From NCBI GenBank assembly GCA_963070105.1, contig OY718806.1:4299865-4363864 (forward strand): a stretch of 64,000 nt of DNA, written 5' to 3'. This DNA is from Litomosoides sigmodontis. Taxonomy: Eukaryota; Nematoda; Chromadorea; Rhabditida; Onchocercidae. Below the pieces are notes generated by a model that saw only the letters and a list, made by a program, of their open reading frames with translations, was not told the DNA's origin and did no database searches. The position numbers and the translations under genes are program-made. Shown in pieces: positions 1 through 12,441 of the stretch; within the stretch, counting starts at the first letter, position 1; every line of letters begins with the position of its first letter.

Positions 1-157
1 TTCTTAATTCTTAACATTCTCCAAATATTCTTCAAAAGTGACAGTCCATAAAAGACTTGATAAAAAGGTTCATCACCAAGTACGCGTTTCTTTAGTTAAT
101 TTTCTGATATCGGAATTACCTTATTGGTCATTAATTTAACTGCCTTCTGGATTTCAG

Positions 158-1258
158 TACTAAACTTGAAGCCGAATGGGGAATATGAGTTTCGGGTGAT
201 AGCGAAAACTGCCGATGGTTCATCTGAGCCAAGTCTTTCGTCCGGTTTTATTCGATTGAAACCACCTGTTCCATCTCGCATTCTGCCTATGATGAAGGCA
301 GAAAGTAGTTTTTCTCCTCCTGGACAACCACAGGTCCGTAAAAAATGCACGATTAGTTTGTGAGGAAGCGGTAAATTTGTTTCCGATACAACATCATAAG
401 CACTGTTACGTATTTTTCCATTTTTATAGATAGAGGAACTTGAGTTAAACTGGGTACGACTACACTGGGCAGAAGGTGGGTCACCAGATGAACGTCCATC
501 TTCATATATTGTTGAATATCGGGAAATTGGTGATCCGTTATGGTACACCGCTACAACGGCTGTTTCGACTACATCCTATACTGGTAATTTGAGAAACTTT
601 GTTTACAACGTCTTATCTAAACAATTTTTACGGAACATCTTAAAATCAGATATTTTTCTATCAACTTTTTTTTAAAAAAGTAAAATATTTTTGTTTCTAG
701 TGGAATGTCTTCGTCCAAATTCCACCTATGAATTCCGCATAATTGCACGTGCTCGTGATGATAGTGTATCAGCACCTTCAGCAGTTTCTGATGTTGTACA
801 GCTGCGACCCTCTATTAAATCTGATGTCTCGCATGGAGTTCCAGCAAAACCGCAACCACCGGAATATGTCGACTGTGGCAACGGCGATCGTGTAACGCTT
901 TGTTGGTTTCCAGCTGCTAGTTCTTTACCGATACAGGTAAAGCTGAAATTTTTTTTCATCTTTGGCAGTCTTCAGGAACATTTTTCGATTCTTAACACCT
1001 TCCAGGGTTATGATGTTGAATTCCGAGACCATCAGCAGGATGCTGAATGGTACAGGGTTAATGAAACACTTATTCGCTCTTGCAAAATGACAGGTATTTT
1101 GTGACTGGAATGTTTTATTTCTGTTAATTCTATTAGTGATATCTGTACTACGTGGCTTTCTCAAGAAAAAGCTCATATTTCTTAAAAATGCTTTTCAACG
1201 TTAAAAAATGCAAATTAAGGATTACTATTTTTTATGTCTTCGTGTTCTTTAGCATATA

Positions 1259-1305
<47 letters not shown>

Positions 1306-4300
1306 GATTCAATAATGCTGGTGACTGCTAATAATAGCTCTTTGCGAACATCATGTTGGGGCGCGCTTATTTAAATGCCAAATTTTTTAATGAATTATAC
1401 TTGAGGTTATCATACCACTAAGAGGTGTATTGTAGCATGTAAAATGTTGTTTTGCAGTTGGTGATCTCATACCCGGCCATGAGTATCAGTTTCGTGTTAT
1501 AGCATGCAATTCTGTTGGCTATTCAGTACCATCAGATCCTTCTCCAAGAGTACACACAGGAATATGTTACAGTAATTGCTTTAATAATAGTTTTTTTTTG
1601 CAAAGAGGAGATTGAATTTTTATTTAATAAAATGAATTGCAGGCCTAATAATTTTTCAATCAATTTAGATGGCAATGATAGTTACGTGGAAACAGCAACT
1701 TATGGAACTGTTCCATTGCTTCAGGATGAAATCGTACACGAATCGCCACCTTTACCCGATGGCGATGATTCTCCACCACCGATACACAGGAAATTTGTTC
1801 GAGGAAGAGACAGTTGTGAGCTTTTCAATTTTTACTCCAAAATACTATAATTCAAAATACTATAATTTGCTTTTAAAATACTATAATTCACTTTCCGAGT
1901 GCTAGATGTCCTGAAATTTTTAGTGCACTGGAGGGATCCAACGCTGAGGGAGGTGATTGAATATTTGGACAGCTCAAATAAGGTTGAGCAACTCAACGCA
2001 TCCGGTTACTTACAGCATTTGACTTATAATGATAATGCTATCAAAGAGGAAACAAGGTAATTTTTTCTGTAAAAATTTATTGCTGCTTTTGTATGAAATT
2101 ACCTGATCTATTTAAGAAAATCAGAAATAGGTTTTTTTTTGATTTATGCCGAGATAATTTGGTTTTCAGAGAACTAGATGGAATTCCGAAACTTGTCCGC
2201 TTACTTAGTAGCGATGTACCGGATATACAAAAAAATGTGTGCGGTTGCTTGAAGAATTTGTCTTTCGGAAAAGAAAATGATGAAAATAAGGTTAAAGTTC
2301 TAGAAAATGATATTCAAGATAAAATAGGGTTTCTGAATGTGGACACGACAGTTTATTAAGTTTTTTTTTTTAGCGTGCTATTAATTACGCAGGTGGAATC
2401 GTTGCTTTAGCTGCTCTGTTAAGGCAGACGCATGATGGGCAAGTGATGGAGGAAATTACTGCTACTTTGTGGAATCTCTCAAGTTGTGATGTGGGTGTTT
2501 TGATTGATTTTGAAGAGGATTTGCGATGTACATTTATGCGAAGTTTTTGAGAGCAAATGGAATGACAAATTCCAGGACCTGAAACAAACAATACTTAATC
2601 ATGTTTCGGAACCAATAAATCAACGTATTGTTGTACCTGGTTCTGGATTGAGAGGAAATAATGCAGTAGATGGACGCAATATGTCGCACAGCATCAATAT
2701 GTTCAAAAACGGAACTGGTGTTTTGAGGCAAATTTTCAATATTTTAAGGACTTTTTTACGGCACCATTTTATTAAAATGTTATAACGATTTCACTCGTTT
2801 TCATAATATAGTTATTATTTTCAACTTGGAATGAAGAAAAGTCGTAGATTTTCAGGAATGTATCGGCTGCTTCTTCAGATGCCCGGAAAATACTTCGTGG
2901 ATGTCCTGGTCTGATTGAAAGCTTTATATACTATTTGAATCATGCGGTCTTGAGGAATCAGATTGATACACGTACTGTCGAAAATGTTGTGTGCACTTTA
3001 CGTAATTTGAGCTATCGGTATGTTTTATTTTACTTTAAAATCTTTAATTTATTACCACACAAGGAGGTTACGGTGATAAATAGTTTGTATTTGTCCAGAA
3101 TTCAAGAAGTGAAGGACGAAAATTACGACCCTAAAGCTGATTTTGAAAATATTCAACGAGAACGCAGTAAATTGGCCTCTTCAGAAAGTCCTAAAACCAA
3201 GAAGAAAGAATCTAGTAAAAAGAAGAAAACTGTACAAAGTTCTTCAATAAATGGATCGGAAAGTATAGCGGTACATTTTTTACTTTAGTATCCTTAACAA
3301 TTTGTTGAATGTCACAGAAAAAAAAATTTATTTCGTGCAATTTCTGTTTGTGTTTCATGAAATTTCTATGTTTCATTCCTGGTAAATTTTGTCTGAATTC
3401 ATAATTGGTTGTTTTGCCAGTGAATAAAATTGGTTCTAAATAGGATTTTGTAGGAAGCGGAATTATTATGGCAGCCGCAGCTGGTAAAACTATATCTTAA
3501 GTTGTTGCAGGAAGCGTCAAACCCTGAAATTCTGGAGGTAATTTGAGAATAAGTTTAATAGTCATCATTATATATGTCTACCTTGACCAGTATTCATTGC
3601 TTCATTGAGAAGTCTTGTGAATATGGATTTCTAGGCATGTGCCGGTGCAATACAAAACCTTGCTGCTTGTCATTTCGAGCCATCAACAAATGTTAGAGCT
3701 TGTATACGTACAGAAAAAGGTTTGCCTATACTTGTGGAACTATTGCGATTGAACGACGACAAAGTTGTTTGCGCTGTAACAACAGCGTTACGAAACCTTT
3801 CTCTTGATCAGGTTACTATGTGTGCTTTTTTAGAATCTGCCTATTTTTCAATGATTTTTGCTTATAAAAATTGGAAATACTGTTGCTATTCAGTTCCTAG
3901 TCTTTCCGATTAAATCTTAAATGGAGTATTTTGCTGATTTATGGGAAATGAGGAAATCCATTTATTATAGAGGAATCGCGAACTGATTGGCAAATATGCG
4001 ATGAAAGACCTAGTGGCAAAGTTACCGCAAGTTGATCAACGATTTCGAGATTCAAATATGAGCGATGCAACAATTGGAGCAATTTTGGGCATAATGTTTG
4101 AAACTGTCAAGCATTCCGCAGACTTTACAAGGTTCCTGATCTCTCTGGGCTCCCGCAGTCAGATTTTTAAAGTATTGAGGAAATTTGTTTTGGATACCAT
4201 TTTCATTTTAAAACGAAATAAGTATTATTTTCTGATGTTCGTTGTTTCAGAAATATTCATGAATGTGGAGGGACTGACAGACTTCGGAAGTTAGCCAGTT

Positions 4301-5329
4301 CACACCCTATATACAGCACTCGTATTTGTAAATATGCGTCTCAGGTTGTCTAAATTCACTTTTTTGGCTTTCTCAGTTCTTTGCGAAATACTGTCGCCAG
4401 TCTTATCTATACTTTCTTTTACTGAATCAGCATTGACAAACGAGCAACAGATATAGAAGACTACAGCCGACTAGGCATGGTGGATAAGAACTGATAAGGT
4501 TGCTTATGTCTTACAGGTGCTTTACCTGATGTGGCAGCATAAAGAACTTCACGATGGCTTCAAGCGAAATGGTTTGAAAGAGTCAGACTTTTATTCGGGA
4601 ACAACAATTCGTGCCCGTGATACGACAACCCTATCTCGACCAATATCATCACAAGGCGCTGAGCGACCAACACATTTAAAAAGTGAAAATTTTGATGACA
4701 ATGCAAGCGCGTACGGAACCGGACGATATGGTACATTAGATAGTAGGGTATGCTAATTAACATATGATTGTTTGACATAGTTTTCATCCAGCTACTTTTC
4801 ATAACATGAAGTCGTAACCTTCCTTGAATATTTTGGCGAACTTGTGTTCAAGTTGGACCTGGTCCAGTATCCACTTGACAAAAATTCCTTGCAGGCAAGT
4901 GCGCCGGAAGGTCCTGTCTATGGCAAGACTTCTGAGAGCAATTCACAAAATGTTTCTTTACAAAGTCGCAATAGCAAGATACATTCATTTAGATCCCATA
5001 ACCAGGTTTATTTTTGGAAACAATAATGTTTGAAAATTTCTCAAGTATGGTGGTGTTTAAACATTAAGTTTGAACCAAACGAAACATTGCACAAATTTCT
5101 TTGCGAACTGTGTTATTAAATTACTAATTTCATCAGACGAATTTAAATCTTTTTTTGGAAGTCAATTTTTTCGTTTAGTTACGAATATATTTTGTCTTCT
5201 TACTTCTCCCTTTAATCACTATTTACGATGTGAATTGGAACCAATTTTAAGGCTGGTGAACCATTATACGCTTCAGTACATAAACGAAGTGAACGTTGTG
5301 GCCTAACAGGTGGTGATAGCTGGGTGTGA
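158..5329 (+). CDS. jac-1: p120/delta-catenin family protein JAC-1 (5' end outside window)
   Basis: Armadillo catenin that binds the juxtamembrane tail of classical cadherin at adherens junctions. Exons by eye: 158-333, 430-583, 701-936, 1006-1093, 1458-1571, 1669-1812, 1924-2056, 2170-2290, 2374-2490, 2552-2727, 2856-3017, 3099-3270, 3454-3537, 3635-3811, 3971-4131, 4251-4344, 4517-4747, 4895-5005, 5252-5329. Phases join throughout and give about 908 visible residues. The N-terminal part shows two and a half fibronectin III domains (YEFRVIA, YEFRIIA and YQFRVIA strands). The armadillo domain starts at [16 protein letters not shown] and includes [32 protein letters not shown] and LRNLSYR, close to vertebrate p120/ARVCF. 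A Lys-rich insert ([12 protein letters not shown]) lies between repeats. FN3 plus ARM is, as I recall, the nematode JAC-1 architecture. The protein ends in DSWV, a class-type PDZ ligand. The intron before 2552 has a weak GAG acceptor, and the one at 2728-2855 is GC-AG. Confidence 0.9.
1253..1305. repeat. TA dinucleotide microsatellite in jac-1 intron
   Basis: A run of about 25 TA units with a single TG interruption near its 5' end lies inside the 1094-1457 intron of the jac-1 gene. It is likely to vary in length between individuals. I see no coding content. Confidence 0.9.
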
Positions 5330-8300
5330 TCTATAGATATGAACGGAATTCATATGTATCGCTATTATTCAATAGTTGAATTAAGATTTCATAAAATTGA
5401 GAACTAATTTTCTCAAAATGACACACAAATGACGATGCGTTTTACACTATTCATGCAGTACTGGTAACCATTTTTCATTTAACAGATAGATGTTGGCCAT
5501 GGGATATTTTTATAGTCATCACTGGTTCTAATCTTTTTCACTTTATTATCCTCGTTGATCATTATTGTAACTGTTACTTCTCTTATATAATTATTTTTAT
5601 CAACGGTTTTATGAAGAATGATTTAGTTTAAAATACTAAGCCTTAATTTACTTTTCCAAGGCACTGGGAAGTTAAAAAGCTAGATGTGTGTGTAAGATCT
5701 CTTATTACTATTTTGCTCAGTGAAGGAGGATTAGTGGATTTCAAAATTTTTAGAATCATCTGCTTTCGAGGGCCTTATTTGTCAGTTCTTGGATCAGAAA
5801 TATTGAGATATAAATGTTTACTGGTTTTCTAACTGATTGTAATGAAAAGTGATCTCTGAATGTTTTTGATTTTTTCTTCGATGGATAGAGATAGATTGTT
5901 TATTCCTTTAGTTTTATGAAACAATACATTTCCTTGAAGAAGTGCAATATTTGCTGTAGTTTTAATAATATGATAGATAGTATGGTGTACTTACTTTCTA
6001 GGATAATCAACGACATTTTTATATCTACTCCGTTAGCTAGGCTGGGATGTGACGTTGTTCACTGCTCATGGGATTGTGGATACTTTCTACTATGATATTT
6101 CTCATTGATATTTTTCGTAATTTGGTCATTATTGGTCATTATTTTTGTTTAAAAAGTTGTAAAACTTTACGAGTGGATTTTGTTGCACTTTAATTTATTT
6201 TTCATTGGACCAAAATACGTTGTTTCTATAGTGAATTGTTTTCTGTTCATTTTTTCGGATTTCGAAGTGTTTAATTTCTGAAATATTGCTTAGAGTTACA
6301 TCCTCATTCATTTCACTTAAGATTTGTGTGCTTTAGTTATGTATTTCATACATAGCGTCTTCGAATGTTAGCATCTATTTGCAAGAATTTCCACTCTATT
6401 TTCGTTTACAAATGAATTATTACTGTATTTTAGCAGTTCTAAATCCTATGACGTAGTAATACTGGTGCCCAGCGATTCGCGAGTTCAATGTATTAGGTGG
6501 ACTGCTAAATTTATATTTGTGTGTAGTTTCAGGAAAAGTTTAATGCTGTGGTCTTGGGCTTATTCATGTTAAGGCTCATAAAGTTACTAGCAAGTTCTGG
6601 ACTCAAGAGGGCTAGAGTATGGATGCTAAAGTTGGGAACTGTTGTAGTGCCGTTCTCTTCCCGAGTGGCTTAGCATGGATGTATATTGAAGGAAAGAAGT
6701 TGGCAGTTGCTGTGGTGTGAGTTGTTCCAACTGAAATCTCTGAGTTATGCAAGCAACCCACTGCAGATTCCAACTACTAATACTTGATCTGCTCATGATA
6801 AAATTACCGCTCCCCTCATGAATGGCTATAATTCCGCCTTTCTGAATTTCGATTAATCGTAGCGAAATACAATAATTATAGCAAGAGAGGCATCGTTACA
6901 GTCTATCTAAATGTTTGAAAGTGGAGGAATTTCTCGCTTCTTATAATGATGTTCAAGACTCTGATAAACATAAGCTATTTGAAGATAATTCCAAACAGAA
7001 AGGTGGGTGATAGTTGATGTCCACTACGGAAGCAATTAATTTAATAATTATTGCTATATAGAAGATGAATATATTTTGACGCCCCAGTTATTCTAAAGCA
7101 CCGTGTAATCTTGAAGAAGCGTTTGGGAATCAAAAGTTAAATGGAACACCTTCGCTGAGGAGCATAGAGATGTTGTGCACAAAATGAGGCATGCAAAACA
7201 GTTGTTTCGAAACTAGCTTGAGGTAGCCTCACGAATGATAAGGAAAGAGATCAAGAATGAGATGCTCCTGAAAAACCAGATTGGAAGGCCGAAAGCCGTA
7301 ACGGTACTGGTTTTTCTGGCAGCATGCCTTTTGTATTAGTGCGATATTAGTTTGCTACGGGAGTGGTGTGGTGTTGGAGGTGATTTCACGCAATGTTCAT
7401 TTTTCAGTAGTTTTCAAGACACTCAGTGTCGAGAAAAAGAGAAAGAATTTTCTACTGAAGTCTATAGGTTAACTATTTGTTTTACTAGTTGGTGAGGTTT
7501 CTGCTCTCCATTTTTGAGCATTAATTGACGGGGGTATTGCAAATGTGTGTCATTTGGGCTTTCTAAAAAATTACTAATTTGAAAATGTTTCCTGTCATCT
7601 TTGATTGGAATTCTATTTTTTTCAAGCAGTTTTAGCAGGAATAGGTTTTTCCACTGATGCTTGTTGTTGCAAAATTTATTTTAAAGTTATATCTAGTTGT
7701 ATATCTAGTTTCAAGGAACTGTCTCTTTCAACAACTTTTTCCTCCCCAGTCTTCATTTCAAATATGGCTTTGATATACAAATCATTAATATTATCAAAAT
7801 TTGGTTCAGGCCTTTAAATATGGGGGAGAAAGTATTTTAAAGGAAATGGGGAATGCAGAAGGCTCCTCTAAGAGTTCAACATGCCAATTATTAAGTCACT
7901 ACCGCAAATGCCGCCGCTAATTCAGTCTCATTGATGTGATGCTGTTATATTTGCAAAATGCTCCTTATCCTTCAAAGCAATTGCATGACATGACATTTAC
8001 AGTGACAAACGAGAAAAATTTTGAAGCGCGGTTTGACCGGTTCATTTTCATGGATGTATATTTGAATAATGAATGATGGGTGGGACATTTATGGTTTCTT
8101 CGTGCAATCTTTAAAATTTGGACTGAGACGACATAAAAAAGAGCTTGTAAACTTGCCGAATGATTTATTTTTGCATAAATTCGGGATTGTCATGGAAGAA
8201 AAGCTTCATTTCGGTAAAAGAGATGAAAGTGTATTGCGTAGAGAGGCTAGGAAAGTTGTACTGATAACATCAACTGAAAGACGGTTCCAACGCTTTGAAG

Positions 8301-11300
8301 TGTCAAGTGAAATGGTAATTGACCATCAACAGCACAAATCGGTAAATCGTTCACGTGAAGAAGCATTCTAGCTCTCCAACCTGACCTCTTAACTGCTCCA
8401 TTTCCTGTCTTCAACCCTTCCATCAATTTTTATCAGTCATCTCTTGCACCGAAGAAATAAGTTTTATGCGCTTGATGTCTAATTAAAGGGGATGCTAAAT
8501 GCCTGTATGATCCGCGTCCCATACCCTTTGCAATAGTGCCTTTCTCAGCATCATTTGCACACATAAAAATATCATTCCGCCTTTCCGCTTTTACACACAT
8601 CGTGACCACTACTTCTGTTTCATCTAACTTCAACTCCACTTTGAACTGCTGACCTGGCAGGGGGTACAACATGCATTCACGTGTTTGATGCAGAAAATTT
8701 ATTTCCCTGCATTACTGTACCTCAAATTTCCAAAGTAGCGGAAACTTTGGAAGAATTTGCGTAATTTCAAATTTACAGGTTAGCAAGACTTAATTTTCTT
8801 AATCCAATCTTTTTCAATAAATTTTGCAGACTTATTGTTTAAAACAGCCTCGCAAATTTACCAGTTACCAAAAAAAACTGAAACACTTTTCGTCCAATTT
8901 AATGAAACTTAGCAATCACTTAAATATTTTTCGCAATATTAAAATATTGAGTTTATTTTAATACAAGCAAAATAAACGCCTTCGAAATCTTGCATGTTAA
9001 GTTTATTCATCCGAAAATCAATGTATGAGGAGATTTGAGAAATGGCTTAAGGGAATGCAGGAATTAATGCTCGGAATTAATAACCTACAACATTGGGGCA
9101 ATATATCTTGCACGATTAAAGCTGAATTGGTATGCACATCTTACCTTTATGAAGAATTGATGATTAGGATCATGAAGATTGGTCGTCAATATTACTGGAT
9201 TATCGCTGAATTTTGTCGACGTTTCTTTACAGATCATCTGTATTTCACAAACTTAGACTAAACGATTAAATAAAAATTTCAATTATTTAGTAGCTTCTAA
9301 GAATGGCTTCTAACAGCAATTATTAGCATGTTTCACTCAGTAAATTTGTTTGTGATTGTATCTTTATCAATGCTAGACATATCGCATAACGTTGCGGGTG
9401 GTTTTGGTGGAGGAATTAATAACTGTGGCCAGCACGAAAGCGATGAATAATTATTTTTGGAACGTATTGATGACAAGCAGAAGCAGAAGATGTTGCAGCA
9501 AACAATGATAGCATAAACAACCACTTTCTCAGTATTATCATATAATGGATGTTATTGCATCTGTCAACTTTTCATAATTTACGACAATTAAAGGATTAAA
9601 TCGATGGTGCAAGACGTAGCACTACTACTACTTGTGGAAGCGCCTAGCAAAGAATTATTGTGATTTTTCTGACGTAAGCATTTTTGAATTTTCAACATTA
9701 TCAATGTGCCTGTTTTCTTTTAATTCTGAATCTTTCAGTCAGTCGAAAACTCACTGATTTATGGTGGCATTGCCCGCTTTTTTATTAGATTTGTTATTTA
9801 ATAGTTGCAATTCCACAATTTCACTCCGACGATCAACTGATGACAGTATCAAGGTTGTTCTACCAATGCGGAAGAATTGCATAACACTCCTACGTGCAAT
9901 ATTTTCTAAGACTTCTAGCGACAATTTTTAAAACTATGCAATGCGCTAGTGATTCATTAAGTGGTCTATGAAGCAATTGACTGTACACAAGTTCTGGTGT
10001 AGCATAACATCACACTGATTTTTCCGTAATTTTTTGCCCTTCTATTAACAATTAAAAAAAGATCAGATTCATGTAGTGTTCTTTTTCTAATTGTAGAAGC
10101 TAATTAAAAAAAAATTCCTACAGCTAACGTATATCAGGAACTTTAAATTGTATGTGAGCTATTATCTCAAATATCGCAGAGACTATAGCGTTGTAAGGAA
10201 CACAAATAATTGCTGATAAACAGTTTCAGAGTAACTGAGGACACAGTTAGCTGAACTTTTAATGTCACTAATTTAACAATTCGGTATAAGGTAGCAATAT
10301 CCATTTGTTTGTTTGTTTGTTCCGCGATGATGAATATTCAAGTTGCATAACTTATGAGACAAATCTTCAAAAATCATTAACCACCGACCGTAACACAACC
10401 AGCAAAGCAAATTTAAACTTTCATCATCTTCGCCTGCTTCAGCTAGCAGCGGTGCGGAAAAAAACGTCAAAGAATCGGTTAGAGTTGATCGAAAAGAAAT
10501 AATTTTGCTGCTGAGTTTCCTCTGCTTGCGGAAATCGGATTAAATTTTTGCCTGACGTTTCGCTTTCGCTAAACTGTCTCCTTTTTTCCATTCTTGAAGG
10601 AAGAAAGTAGAAAATAGGAAGTTAAGTTGATTGGCACGTTTCAGCTACATGCAATAATTGGTTGTCATTAGAGAAATGTACATTTAAAGGATGCGAAAAT
10701 TAAAACAACTGAAAGAGGTCCGTATTTCAGGCAAGTTTGCTGAAAAAAGTATGTTGGTGAGTCGCCGCTTGCTTCACAGCTTGAGACCGGAGTAATATCG
10801 CAAAATTATTGCAACATGCTACATGATCTCAAAAATTTTGGGGTCAAAGGTCAAAGAGAAGCAAATTTCTCTATTTGGCCCATCTCCCTTCTCAAAGCGT
10901 CAATATTTGGCGCAGTATATTACGATGTTTTCTGCCTACGTTGAACGGAAAATCACTAAGATACATGAAAACAGGAAATACGCGAAATCAAAATTATCAG
11001 CAGGGCTTTCTAGTATCTTGTTTGCACTTGGATTTCTATCGATTCAGTTAGCAAATAACGAATTGTTATATTACTTGATTGTATTAATGCACTTCCAATT
11101 TTCTATTATGTGAATAAAATATGCTAACAAAATTTGCATATTTCGTACTATTTAAATGATACCATATGGTGTTGGATGCATATTTCAGAAATTCTGCTCT
11201 GTAGTCGTGCCAGTGCAAGTCATTGCAAAGTCGGGTAAGTTAAATTTACTAAGCTGGTATCGGTTTTAGTGTACTAAAATTGGTCATCTACGGAGGGAAG

Positions 11301-12376
11301 AACTGTACTAGGTAGGTTCGAAGGTTCCACTTGTCTAGCATATGGACAGGGAAACGTGAAGAAAGATAAAGAGACCAGAGGGCGTGGATGTGGACAGCTG
11401 GAAGACATCGCCGACCATCATCGCATTTGCATTTGTCAAAGATCGTTTATTCAAAATGGGCGAATAATGCTCATTTTGAACTGTCGCAGAAGCACAAATC
11501 TCGACGACAAATCTCGTCATTTTCAATACCAAACATTGATCTTTTTTCCTCTTTGCGCTAAGAGACACTAAAATCCGAATTTAACTCCACAAACTTCGTT
11601 CATTTCCTTTTTTCACATCTGTCTCGTTCTCATTTTCAGTACATCTATTAAACATTCCCAGTTGTAGTTAGTTGGTGACCAAGTCTTAGTTATTTGATTG
11701 GAAGATAGAGGTGGTAATTCTCGAGTCTACGCCGGTCAAAGTTTAATTTTCCAACTTGCAGAAAGGCTTCTACGAAAAAAATGTAATATATTAGAATTAA
11801 TTGACATTTGTCGATGACAATGGAGTACTATCCCCTTGAAATGTACTGAATAATGGGAGATGGTGTATGTTTTCCTTCAATCAAGTATCTGTGTATGTTT
11901 TATGGAAATGAACAAAGCAGAGATGGGGAACAGGGAGAAGAGACGGTCTGTTGAAGAAACTGATAAAACAGGATTCAGGAAGGAGAAGGCGGAAAGAGGA
12001 GGAGGTTGTTGATGAAGAATTTTAACAAAGATGAGACAACGTTCACTGCGAGGGAGAACGGACGAGGTACGTGTGATGCGCACACATGCCAAATTTCGAT
12101 CTAACTCATTCTGGTCTAAATTCTGTTTCAACAAATGAACTATCATCCTACATTCGCCATCACTTGAGTGTCATTGTCGTGGTTGTTCGTCACATCAAAT
12201 CTCACCATTTGCGATTGTTATCACATGTTAGTGGCACCTATGCATACACCGACATGTACAGGCATTTATGCGTGTGTGTGCCGACAAACGTATTCAACCA
12301 CGTGTCCTGCTGTGGCATATGCCTGTTTATCATCTATTCATCCCGATTTTCACGGTGCGACTAAGTAACGACAAAC

Positions 12377-12441
12377 TCACCTCCACCCCACTCCTTCCCT
12401 CTTCCCTCCTCCTCCACCTCCACTACCTCCCTCCTCCCCCG
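12377..12441. repeat. C-rich polypyrimidine tract
   Basis: About 65 bases made almost only of C and T (CTCC/CTTCC/CCACC units) stand out in otherwise AT-rich DNA. This is simple low-complexity sequence with no clear unit length. Confidence 0.7.

Noticed and set aside
8069..8371. 100-codon plus-strand frame
   Set aside because: No family resemblance and no splice-compatible neighbours. It is consistent with chance.
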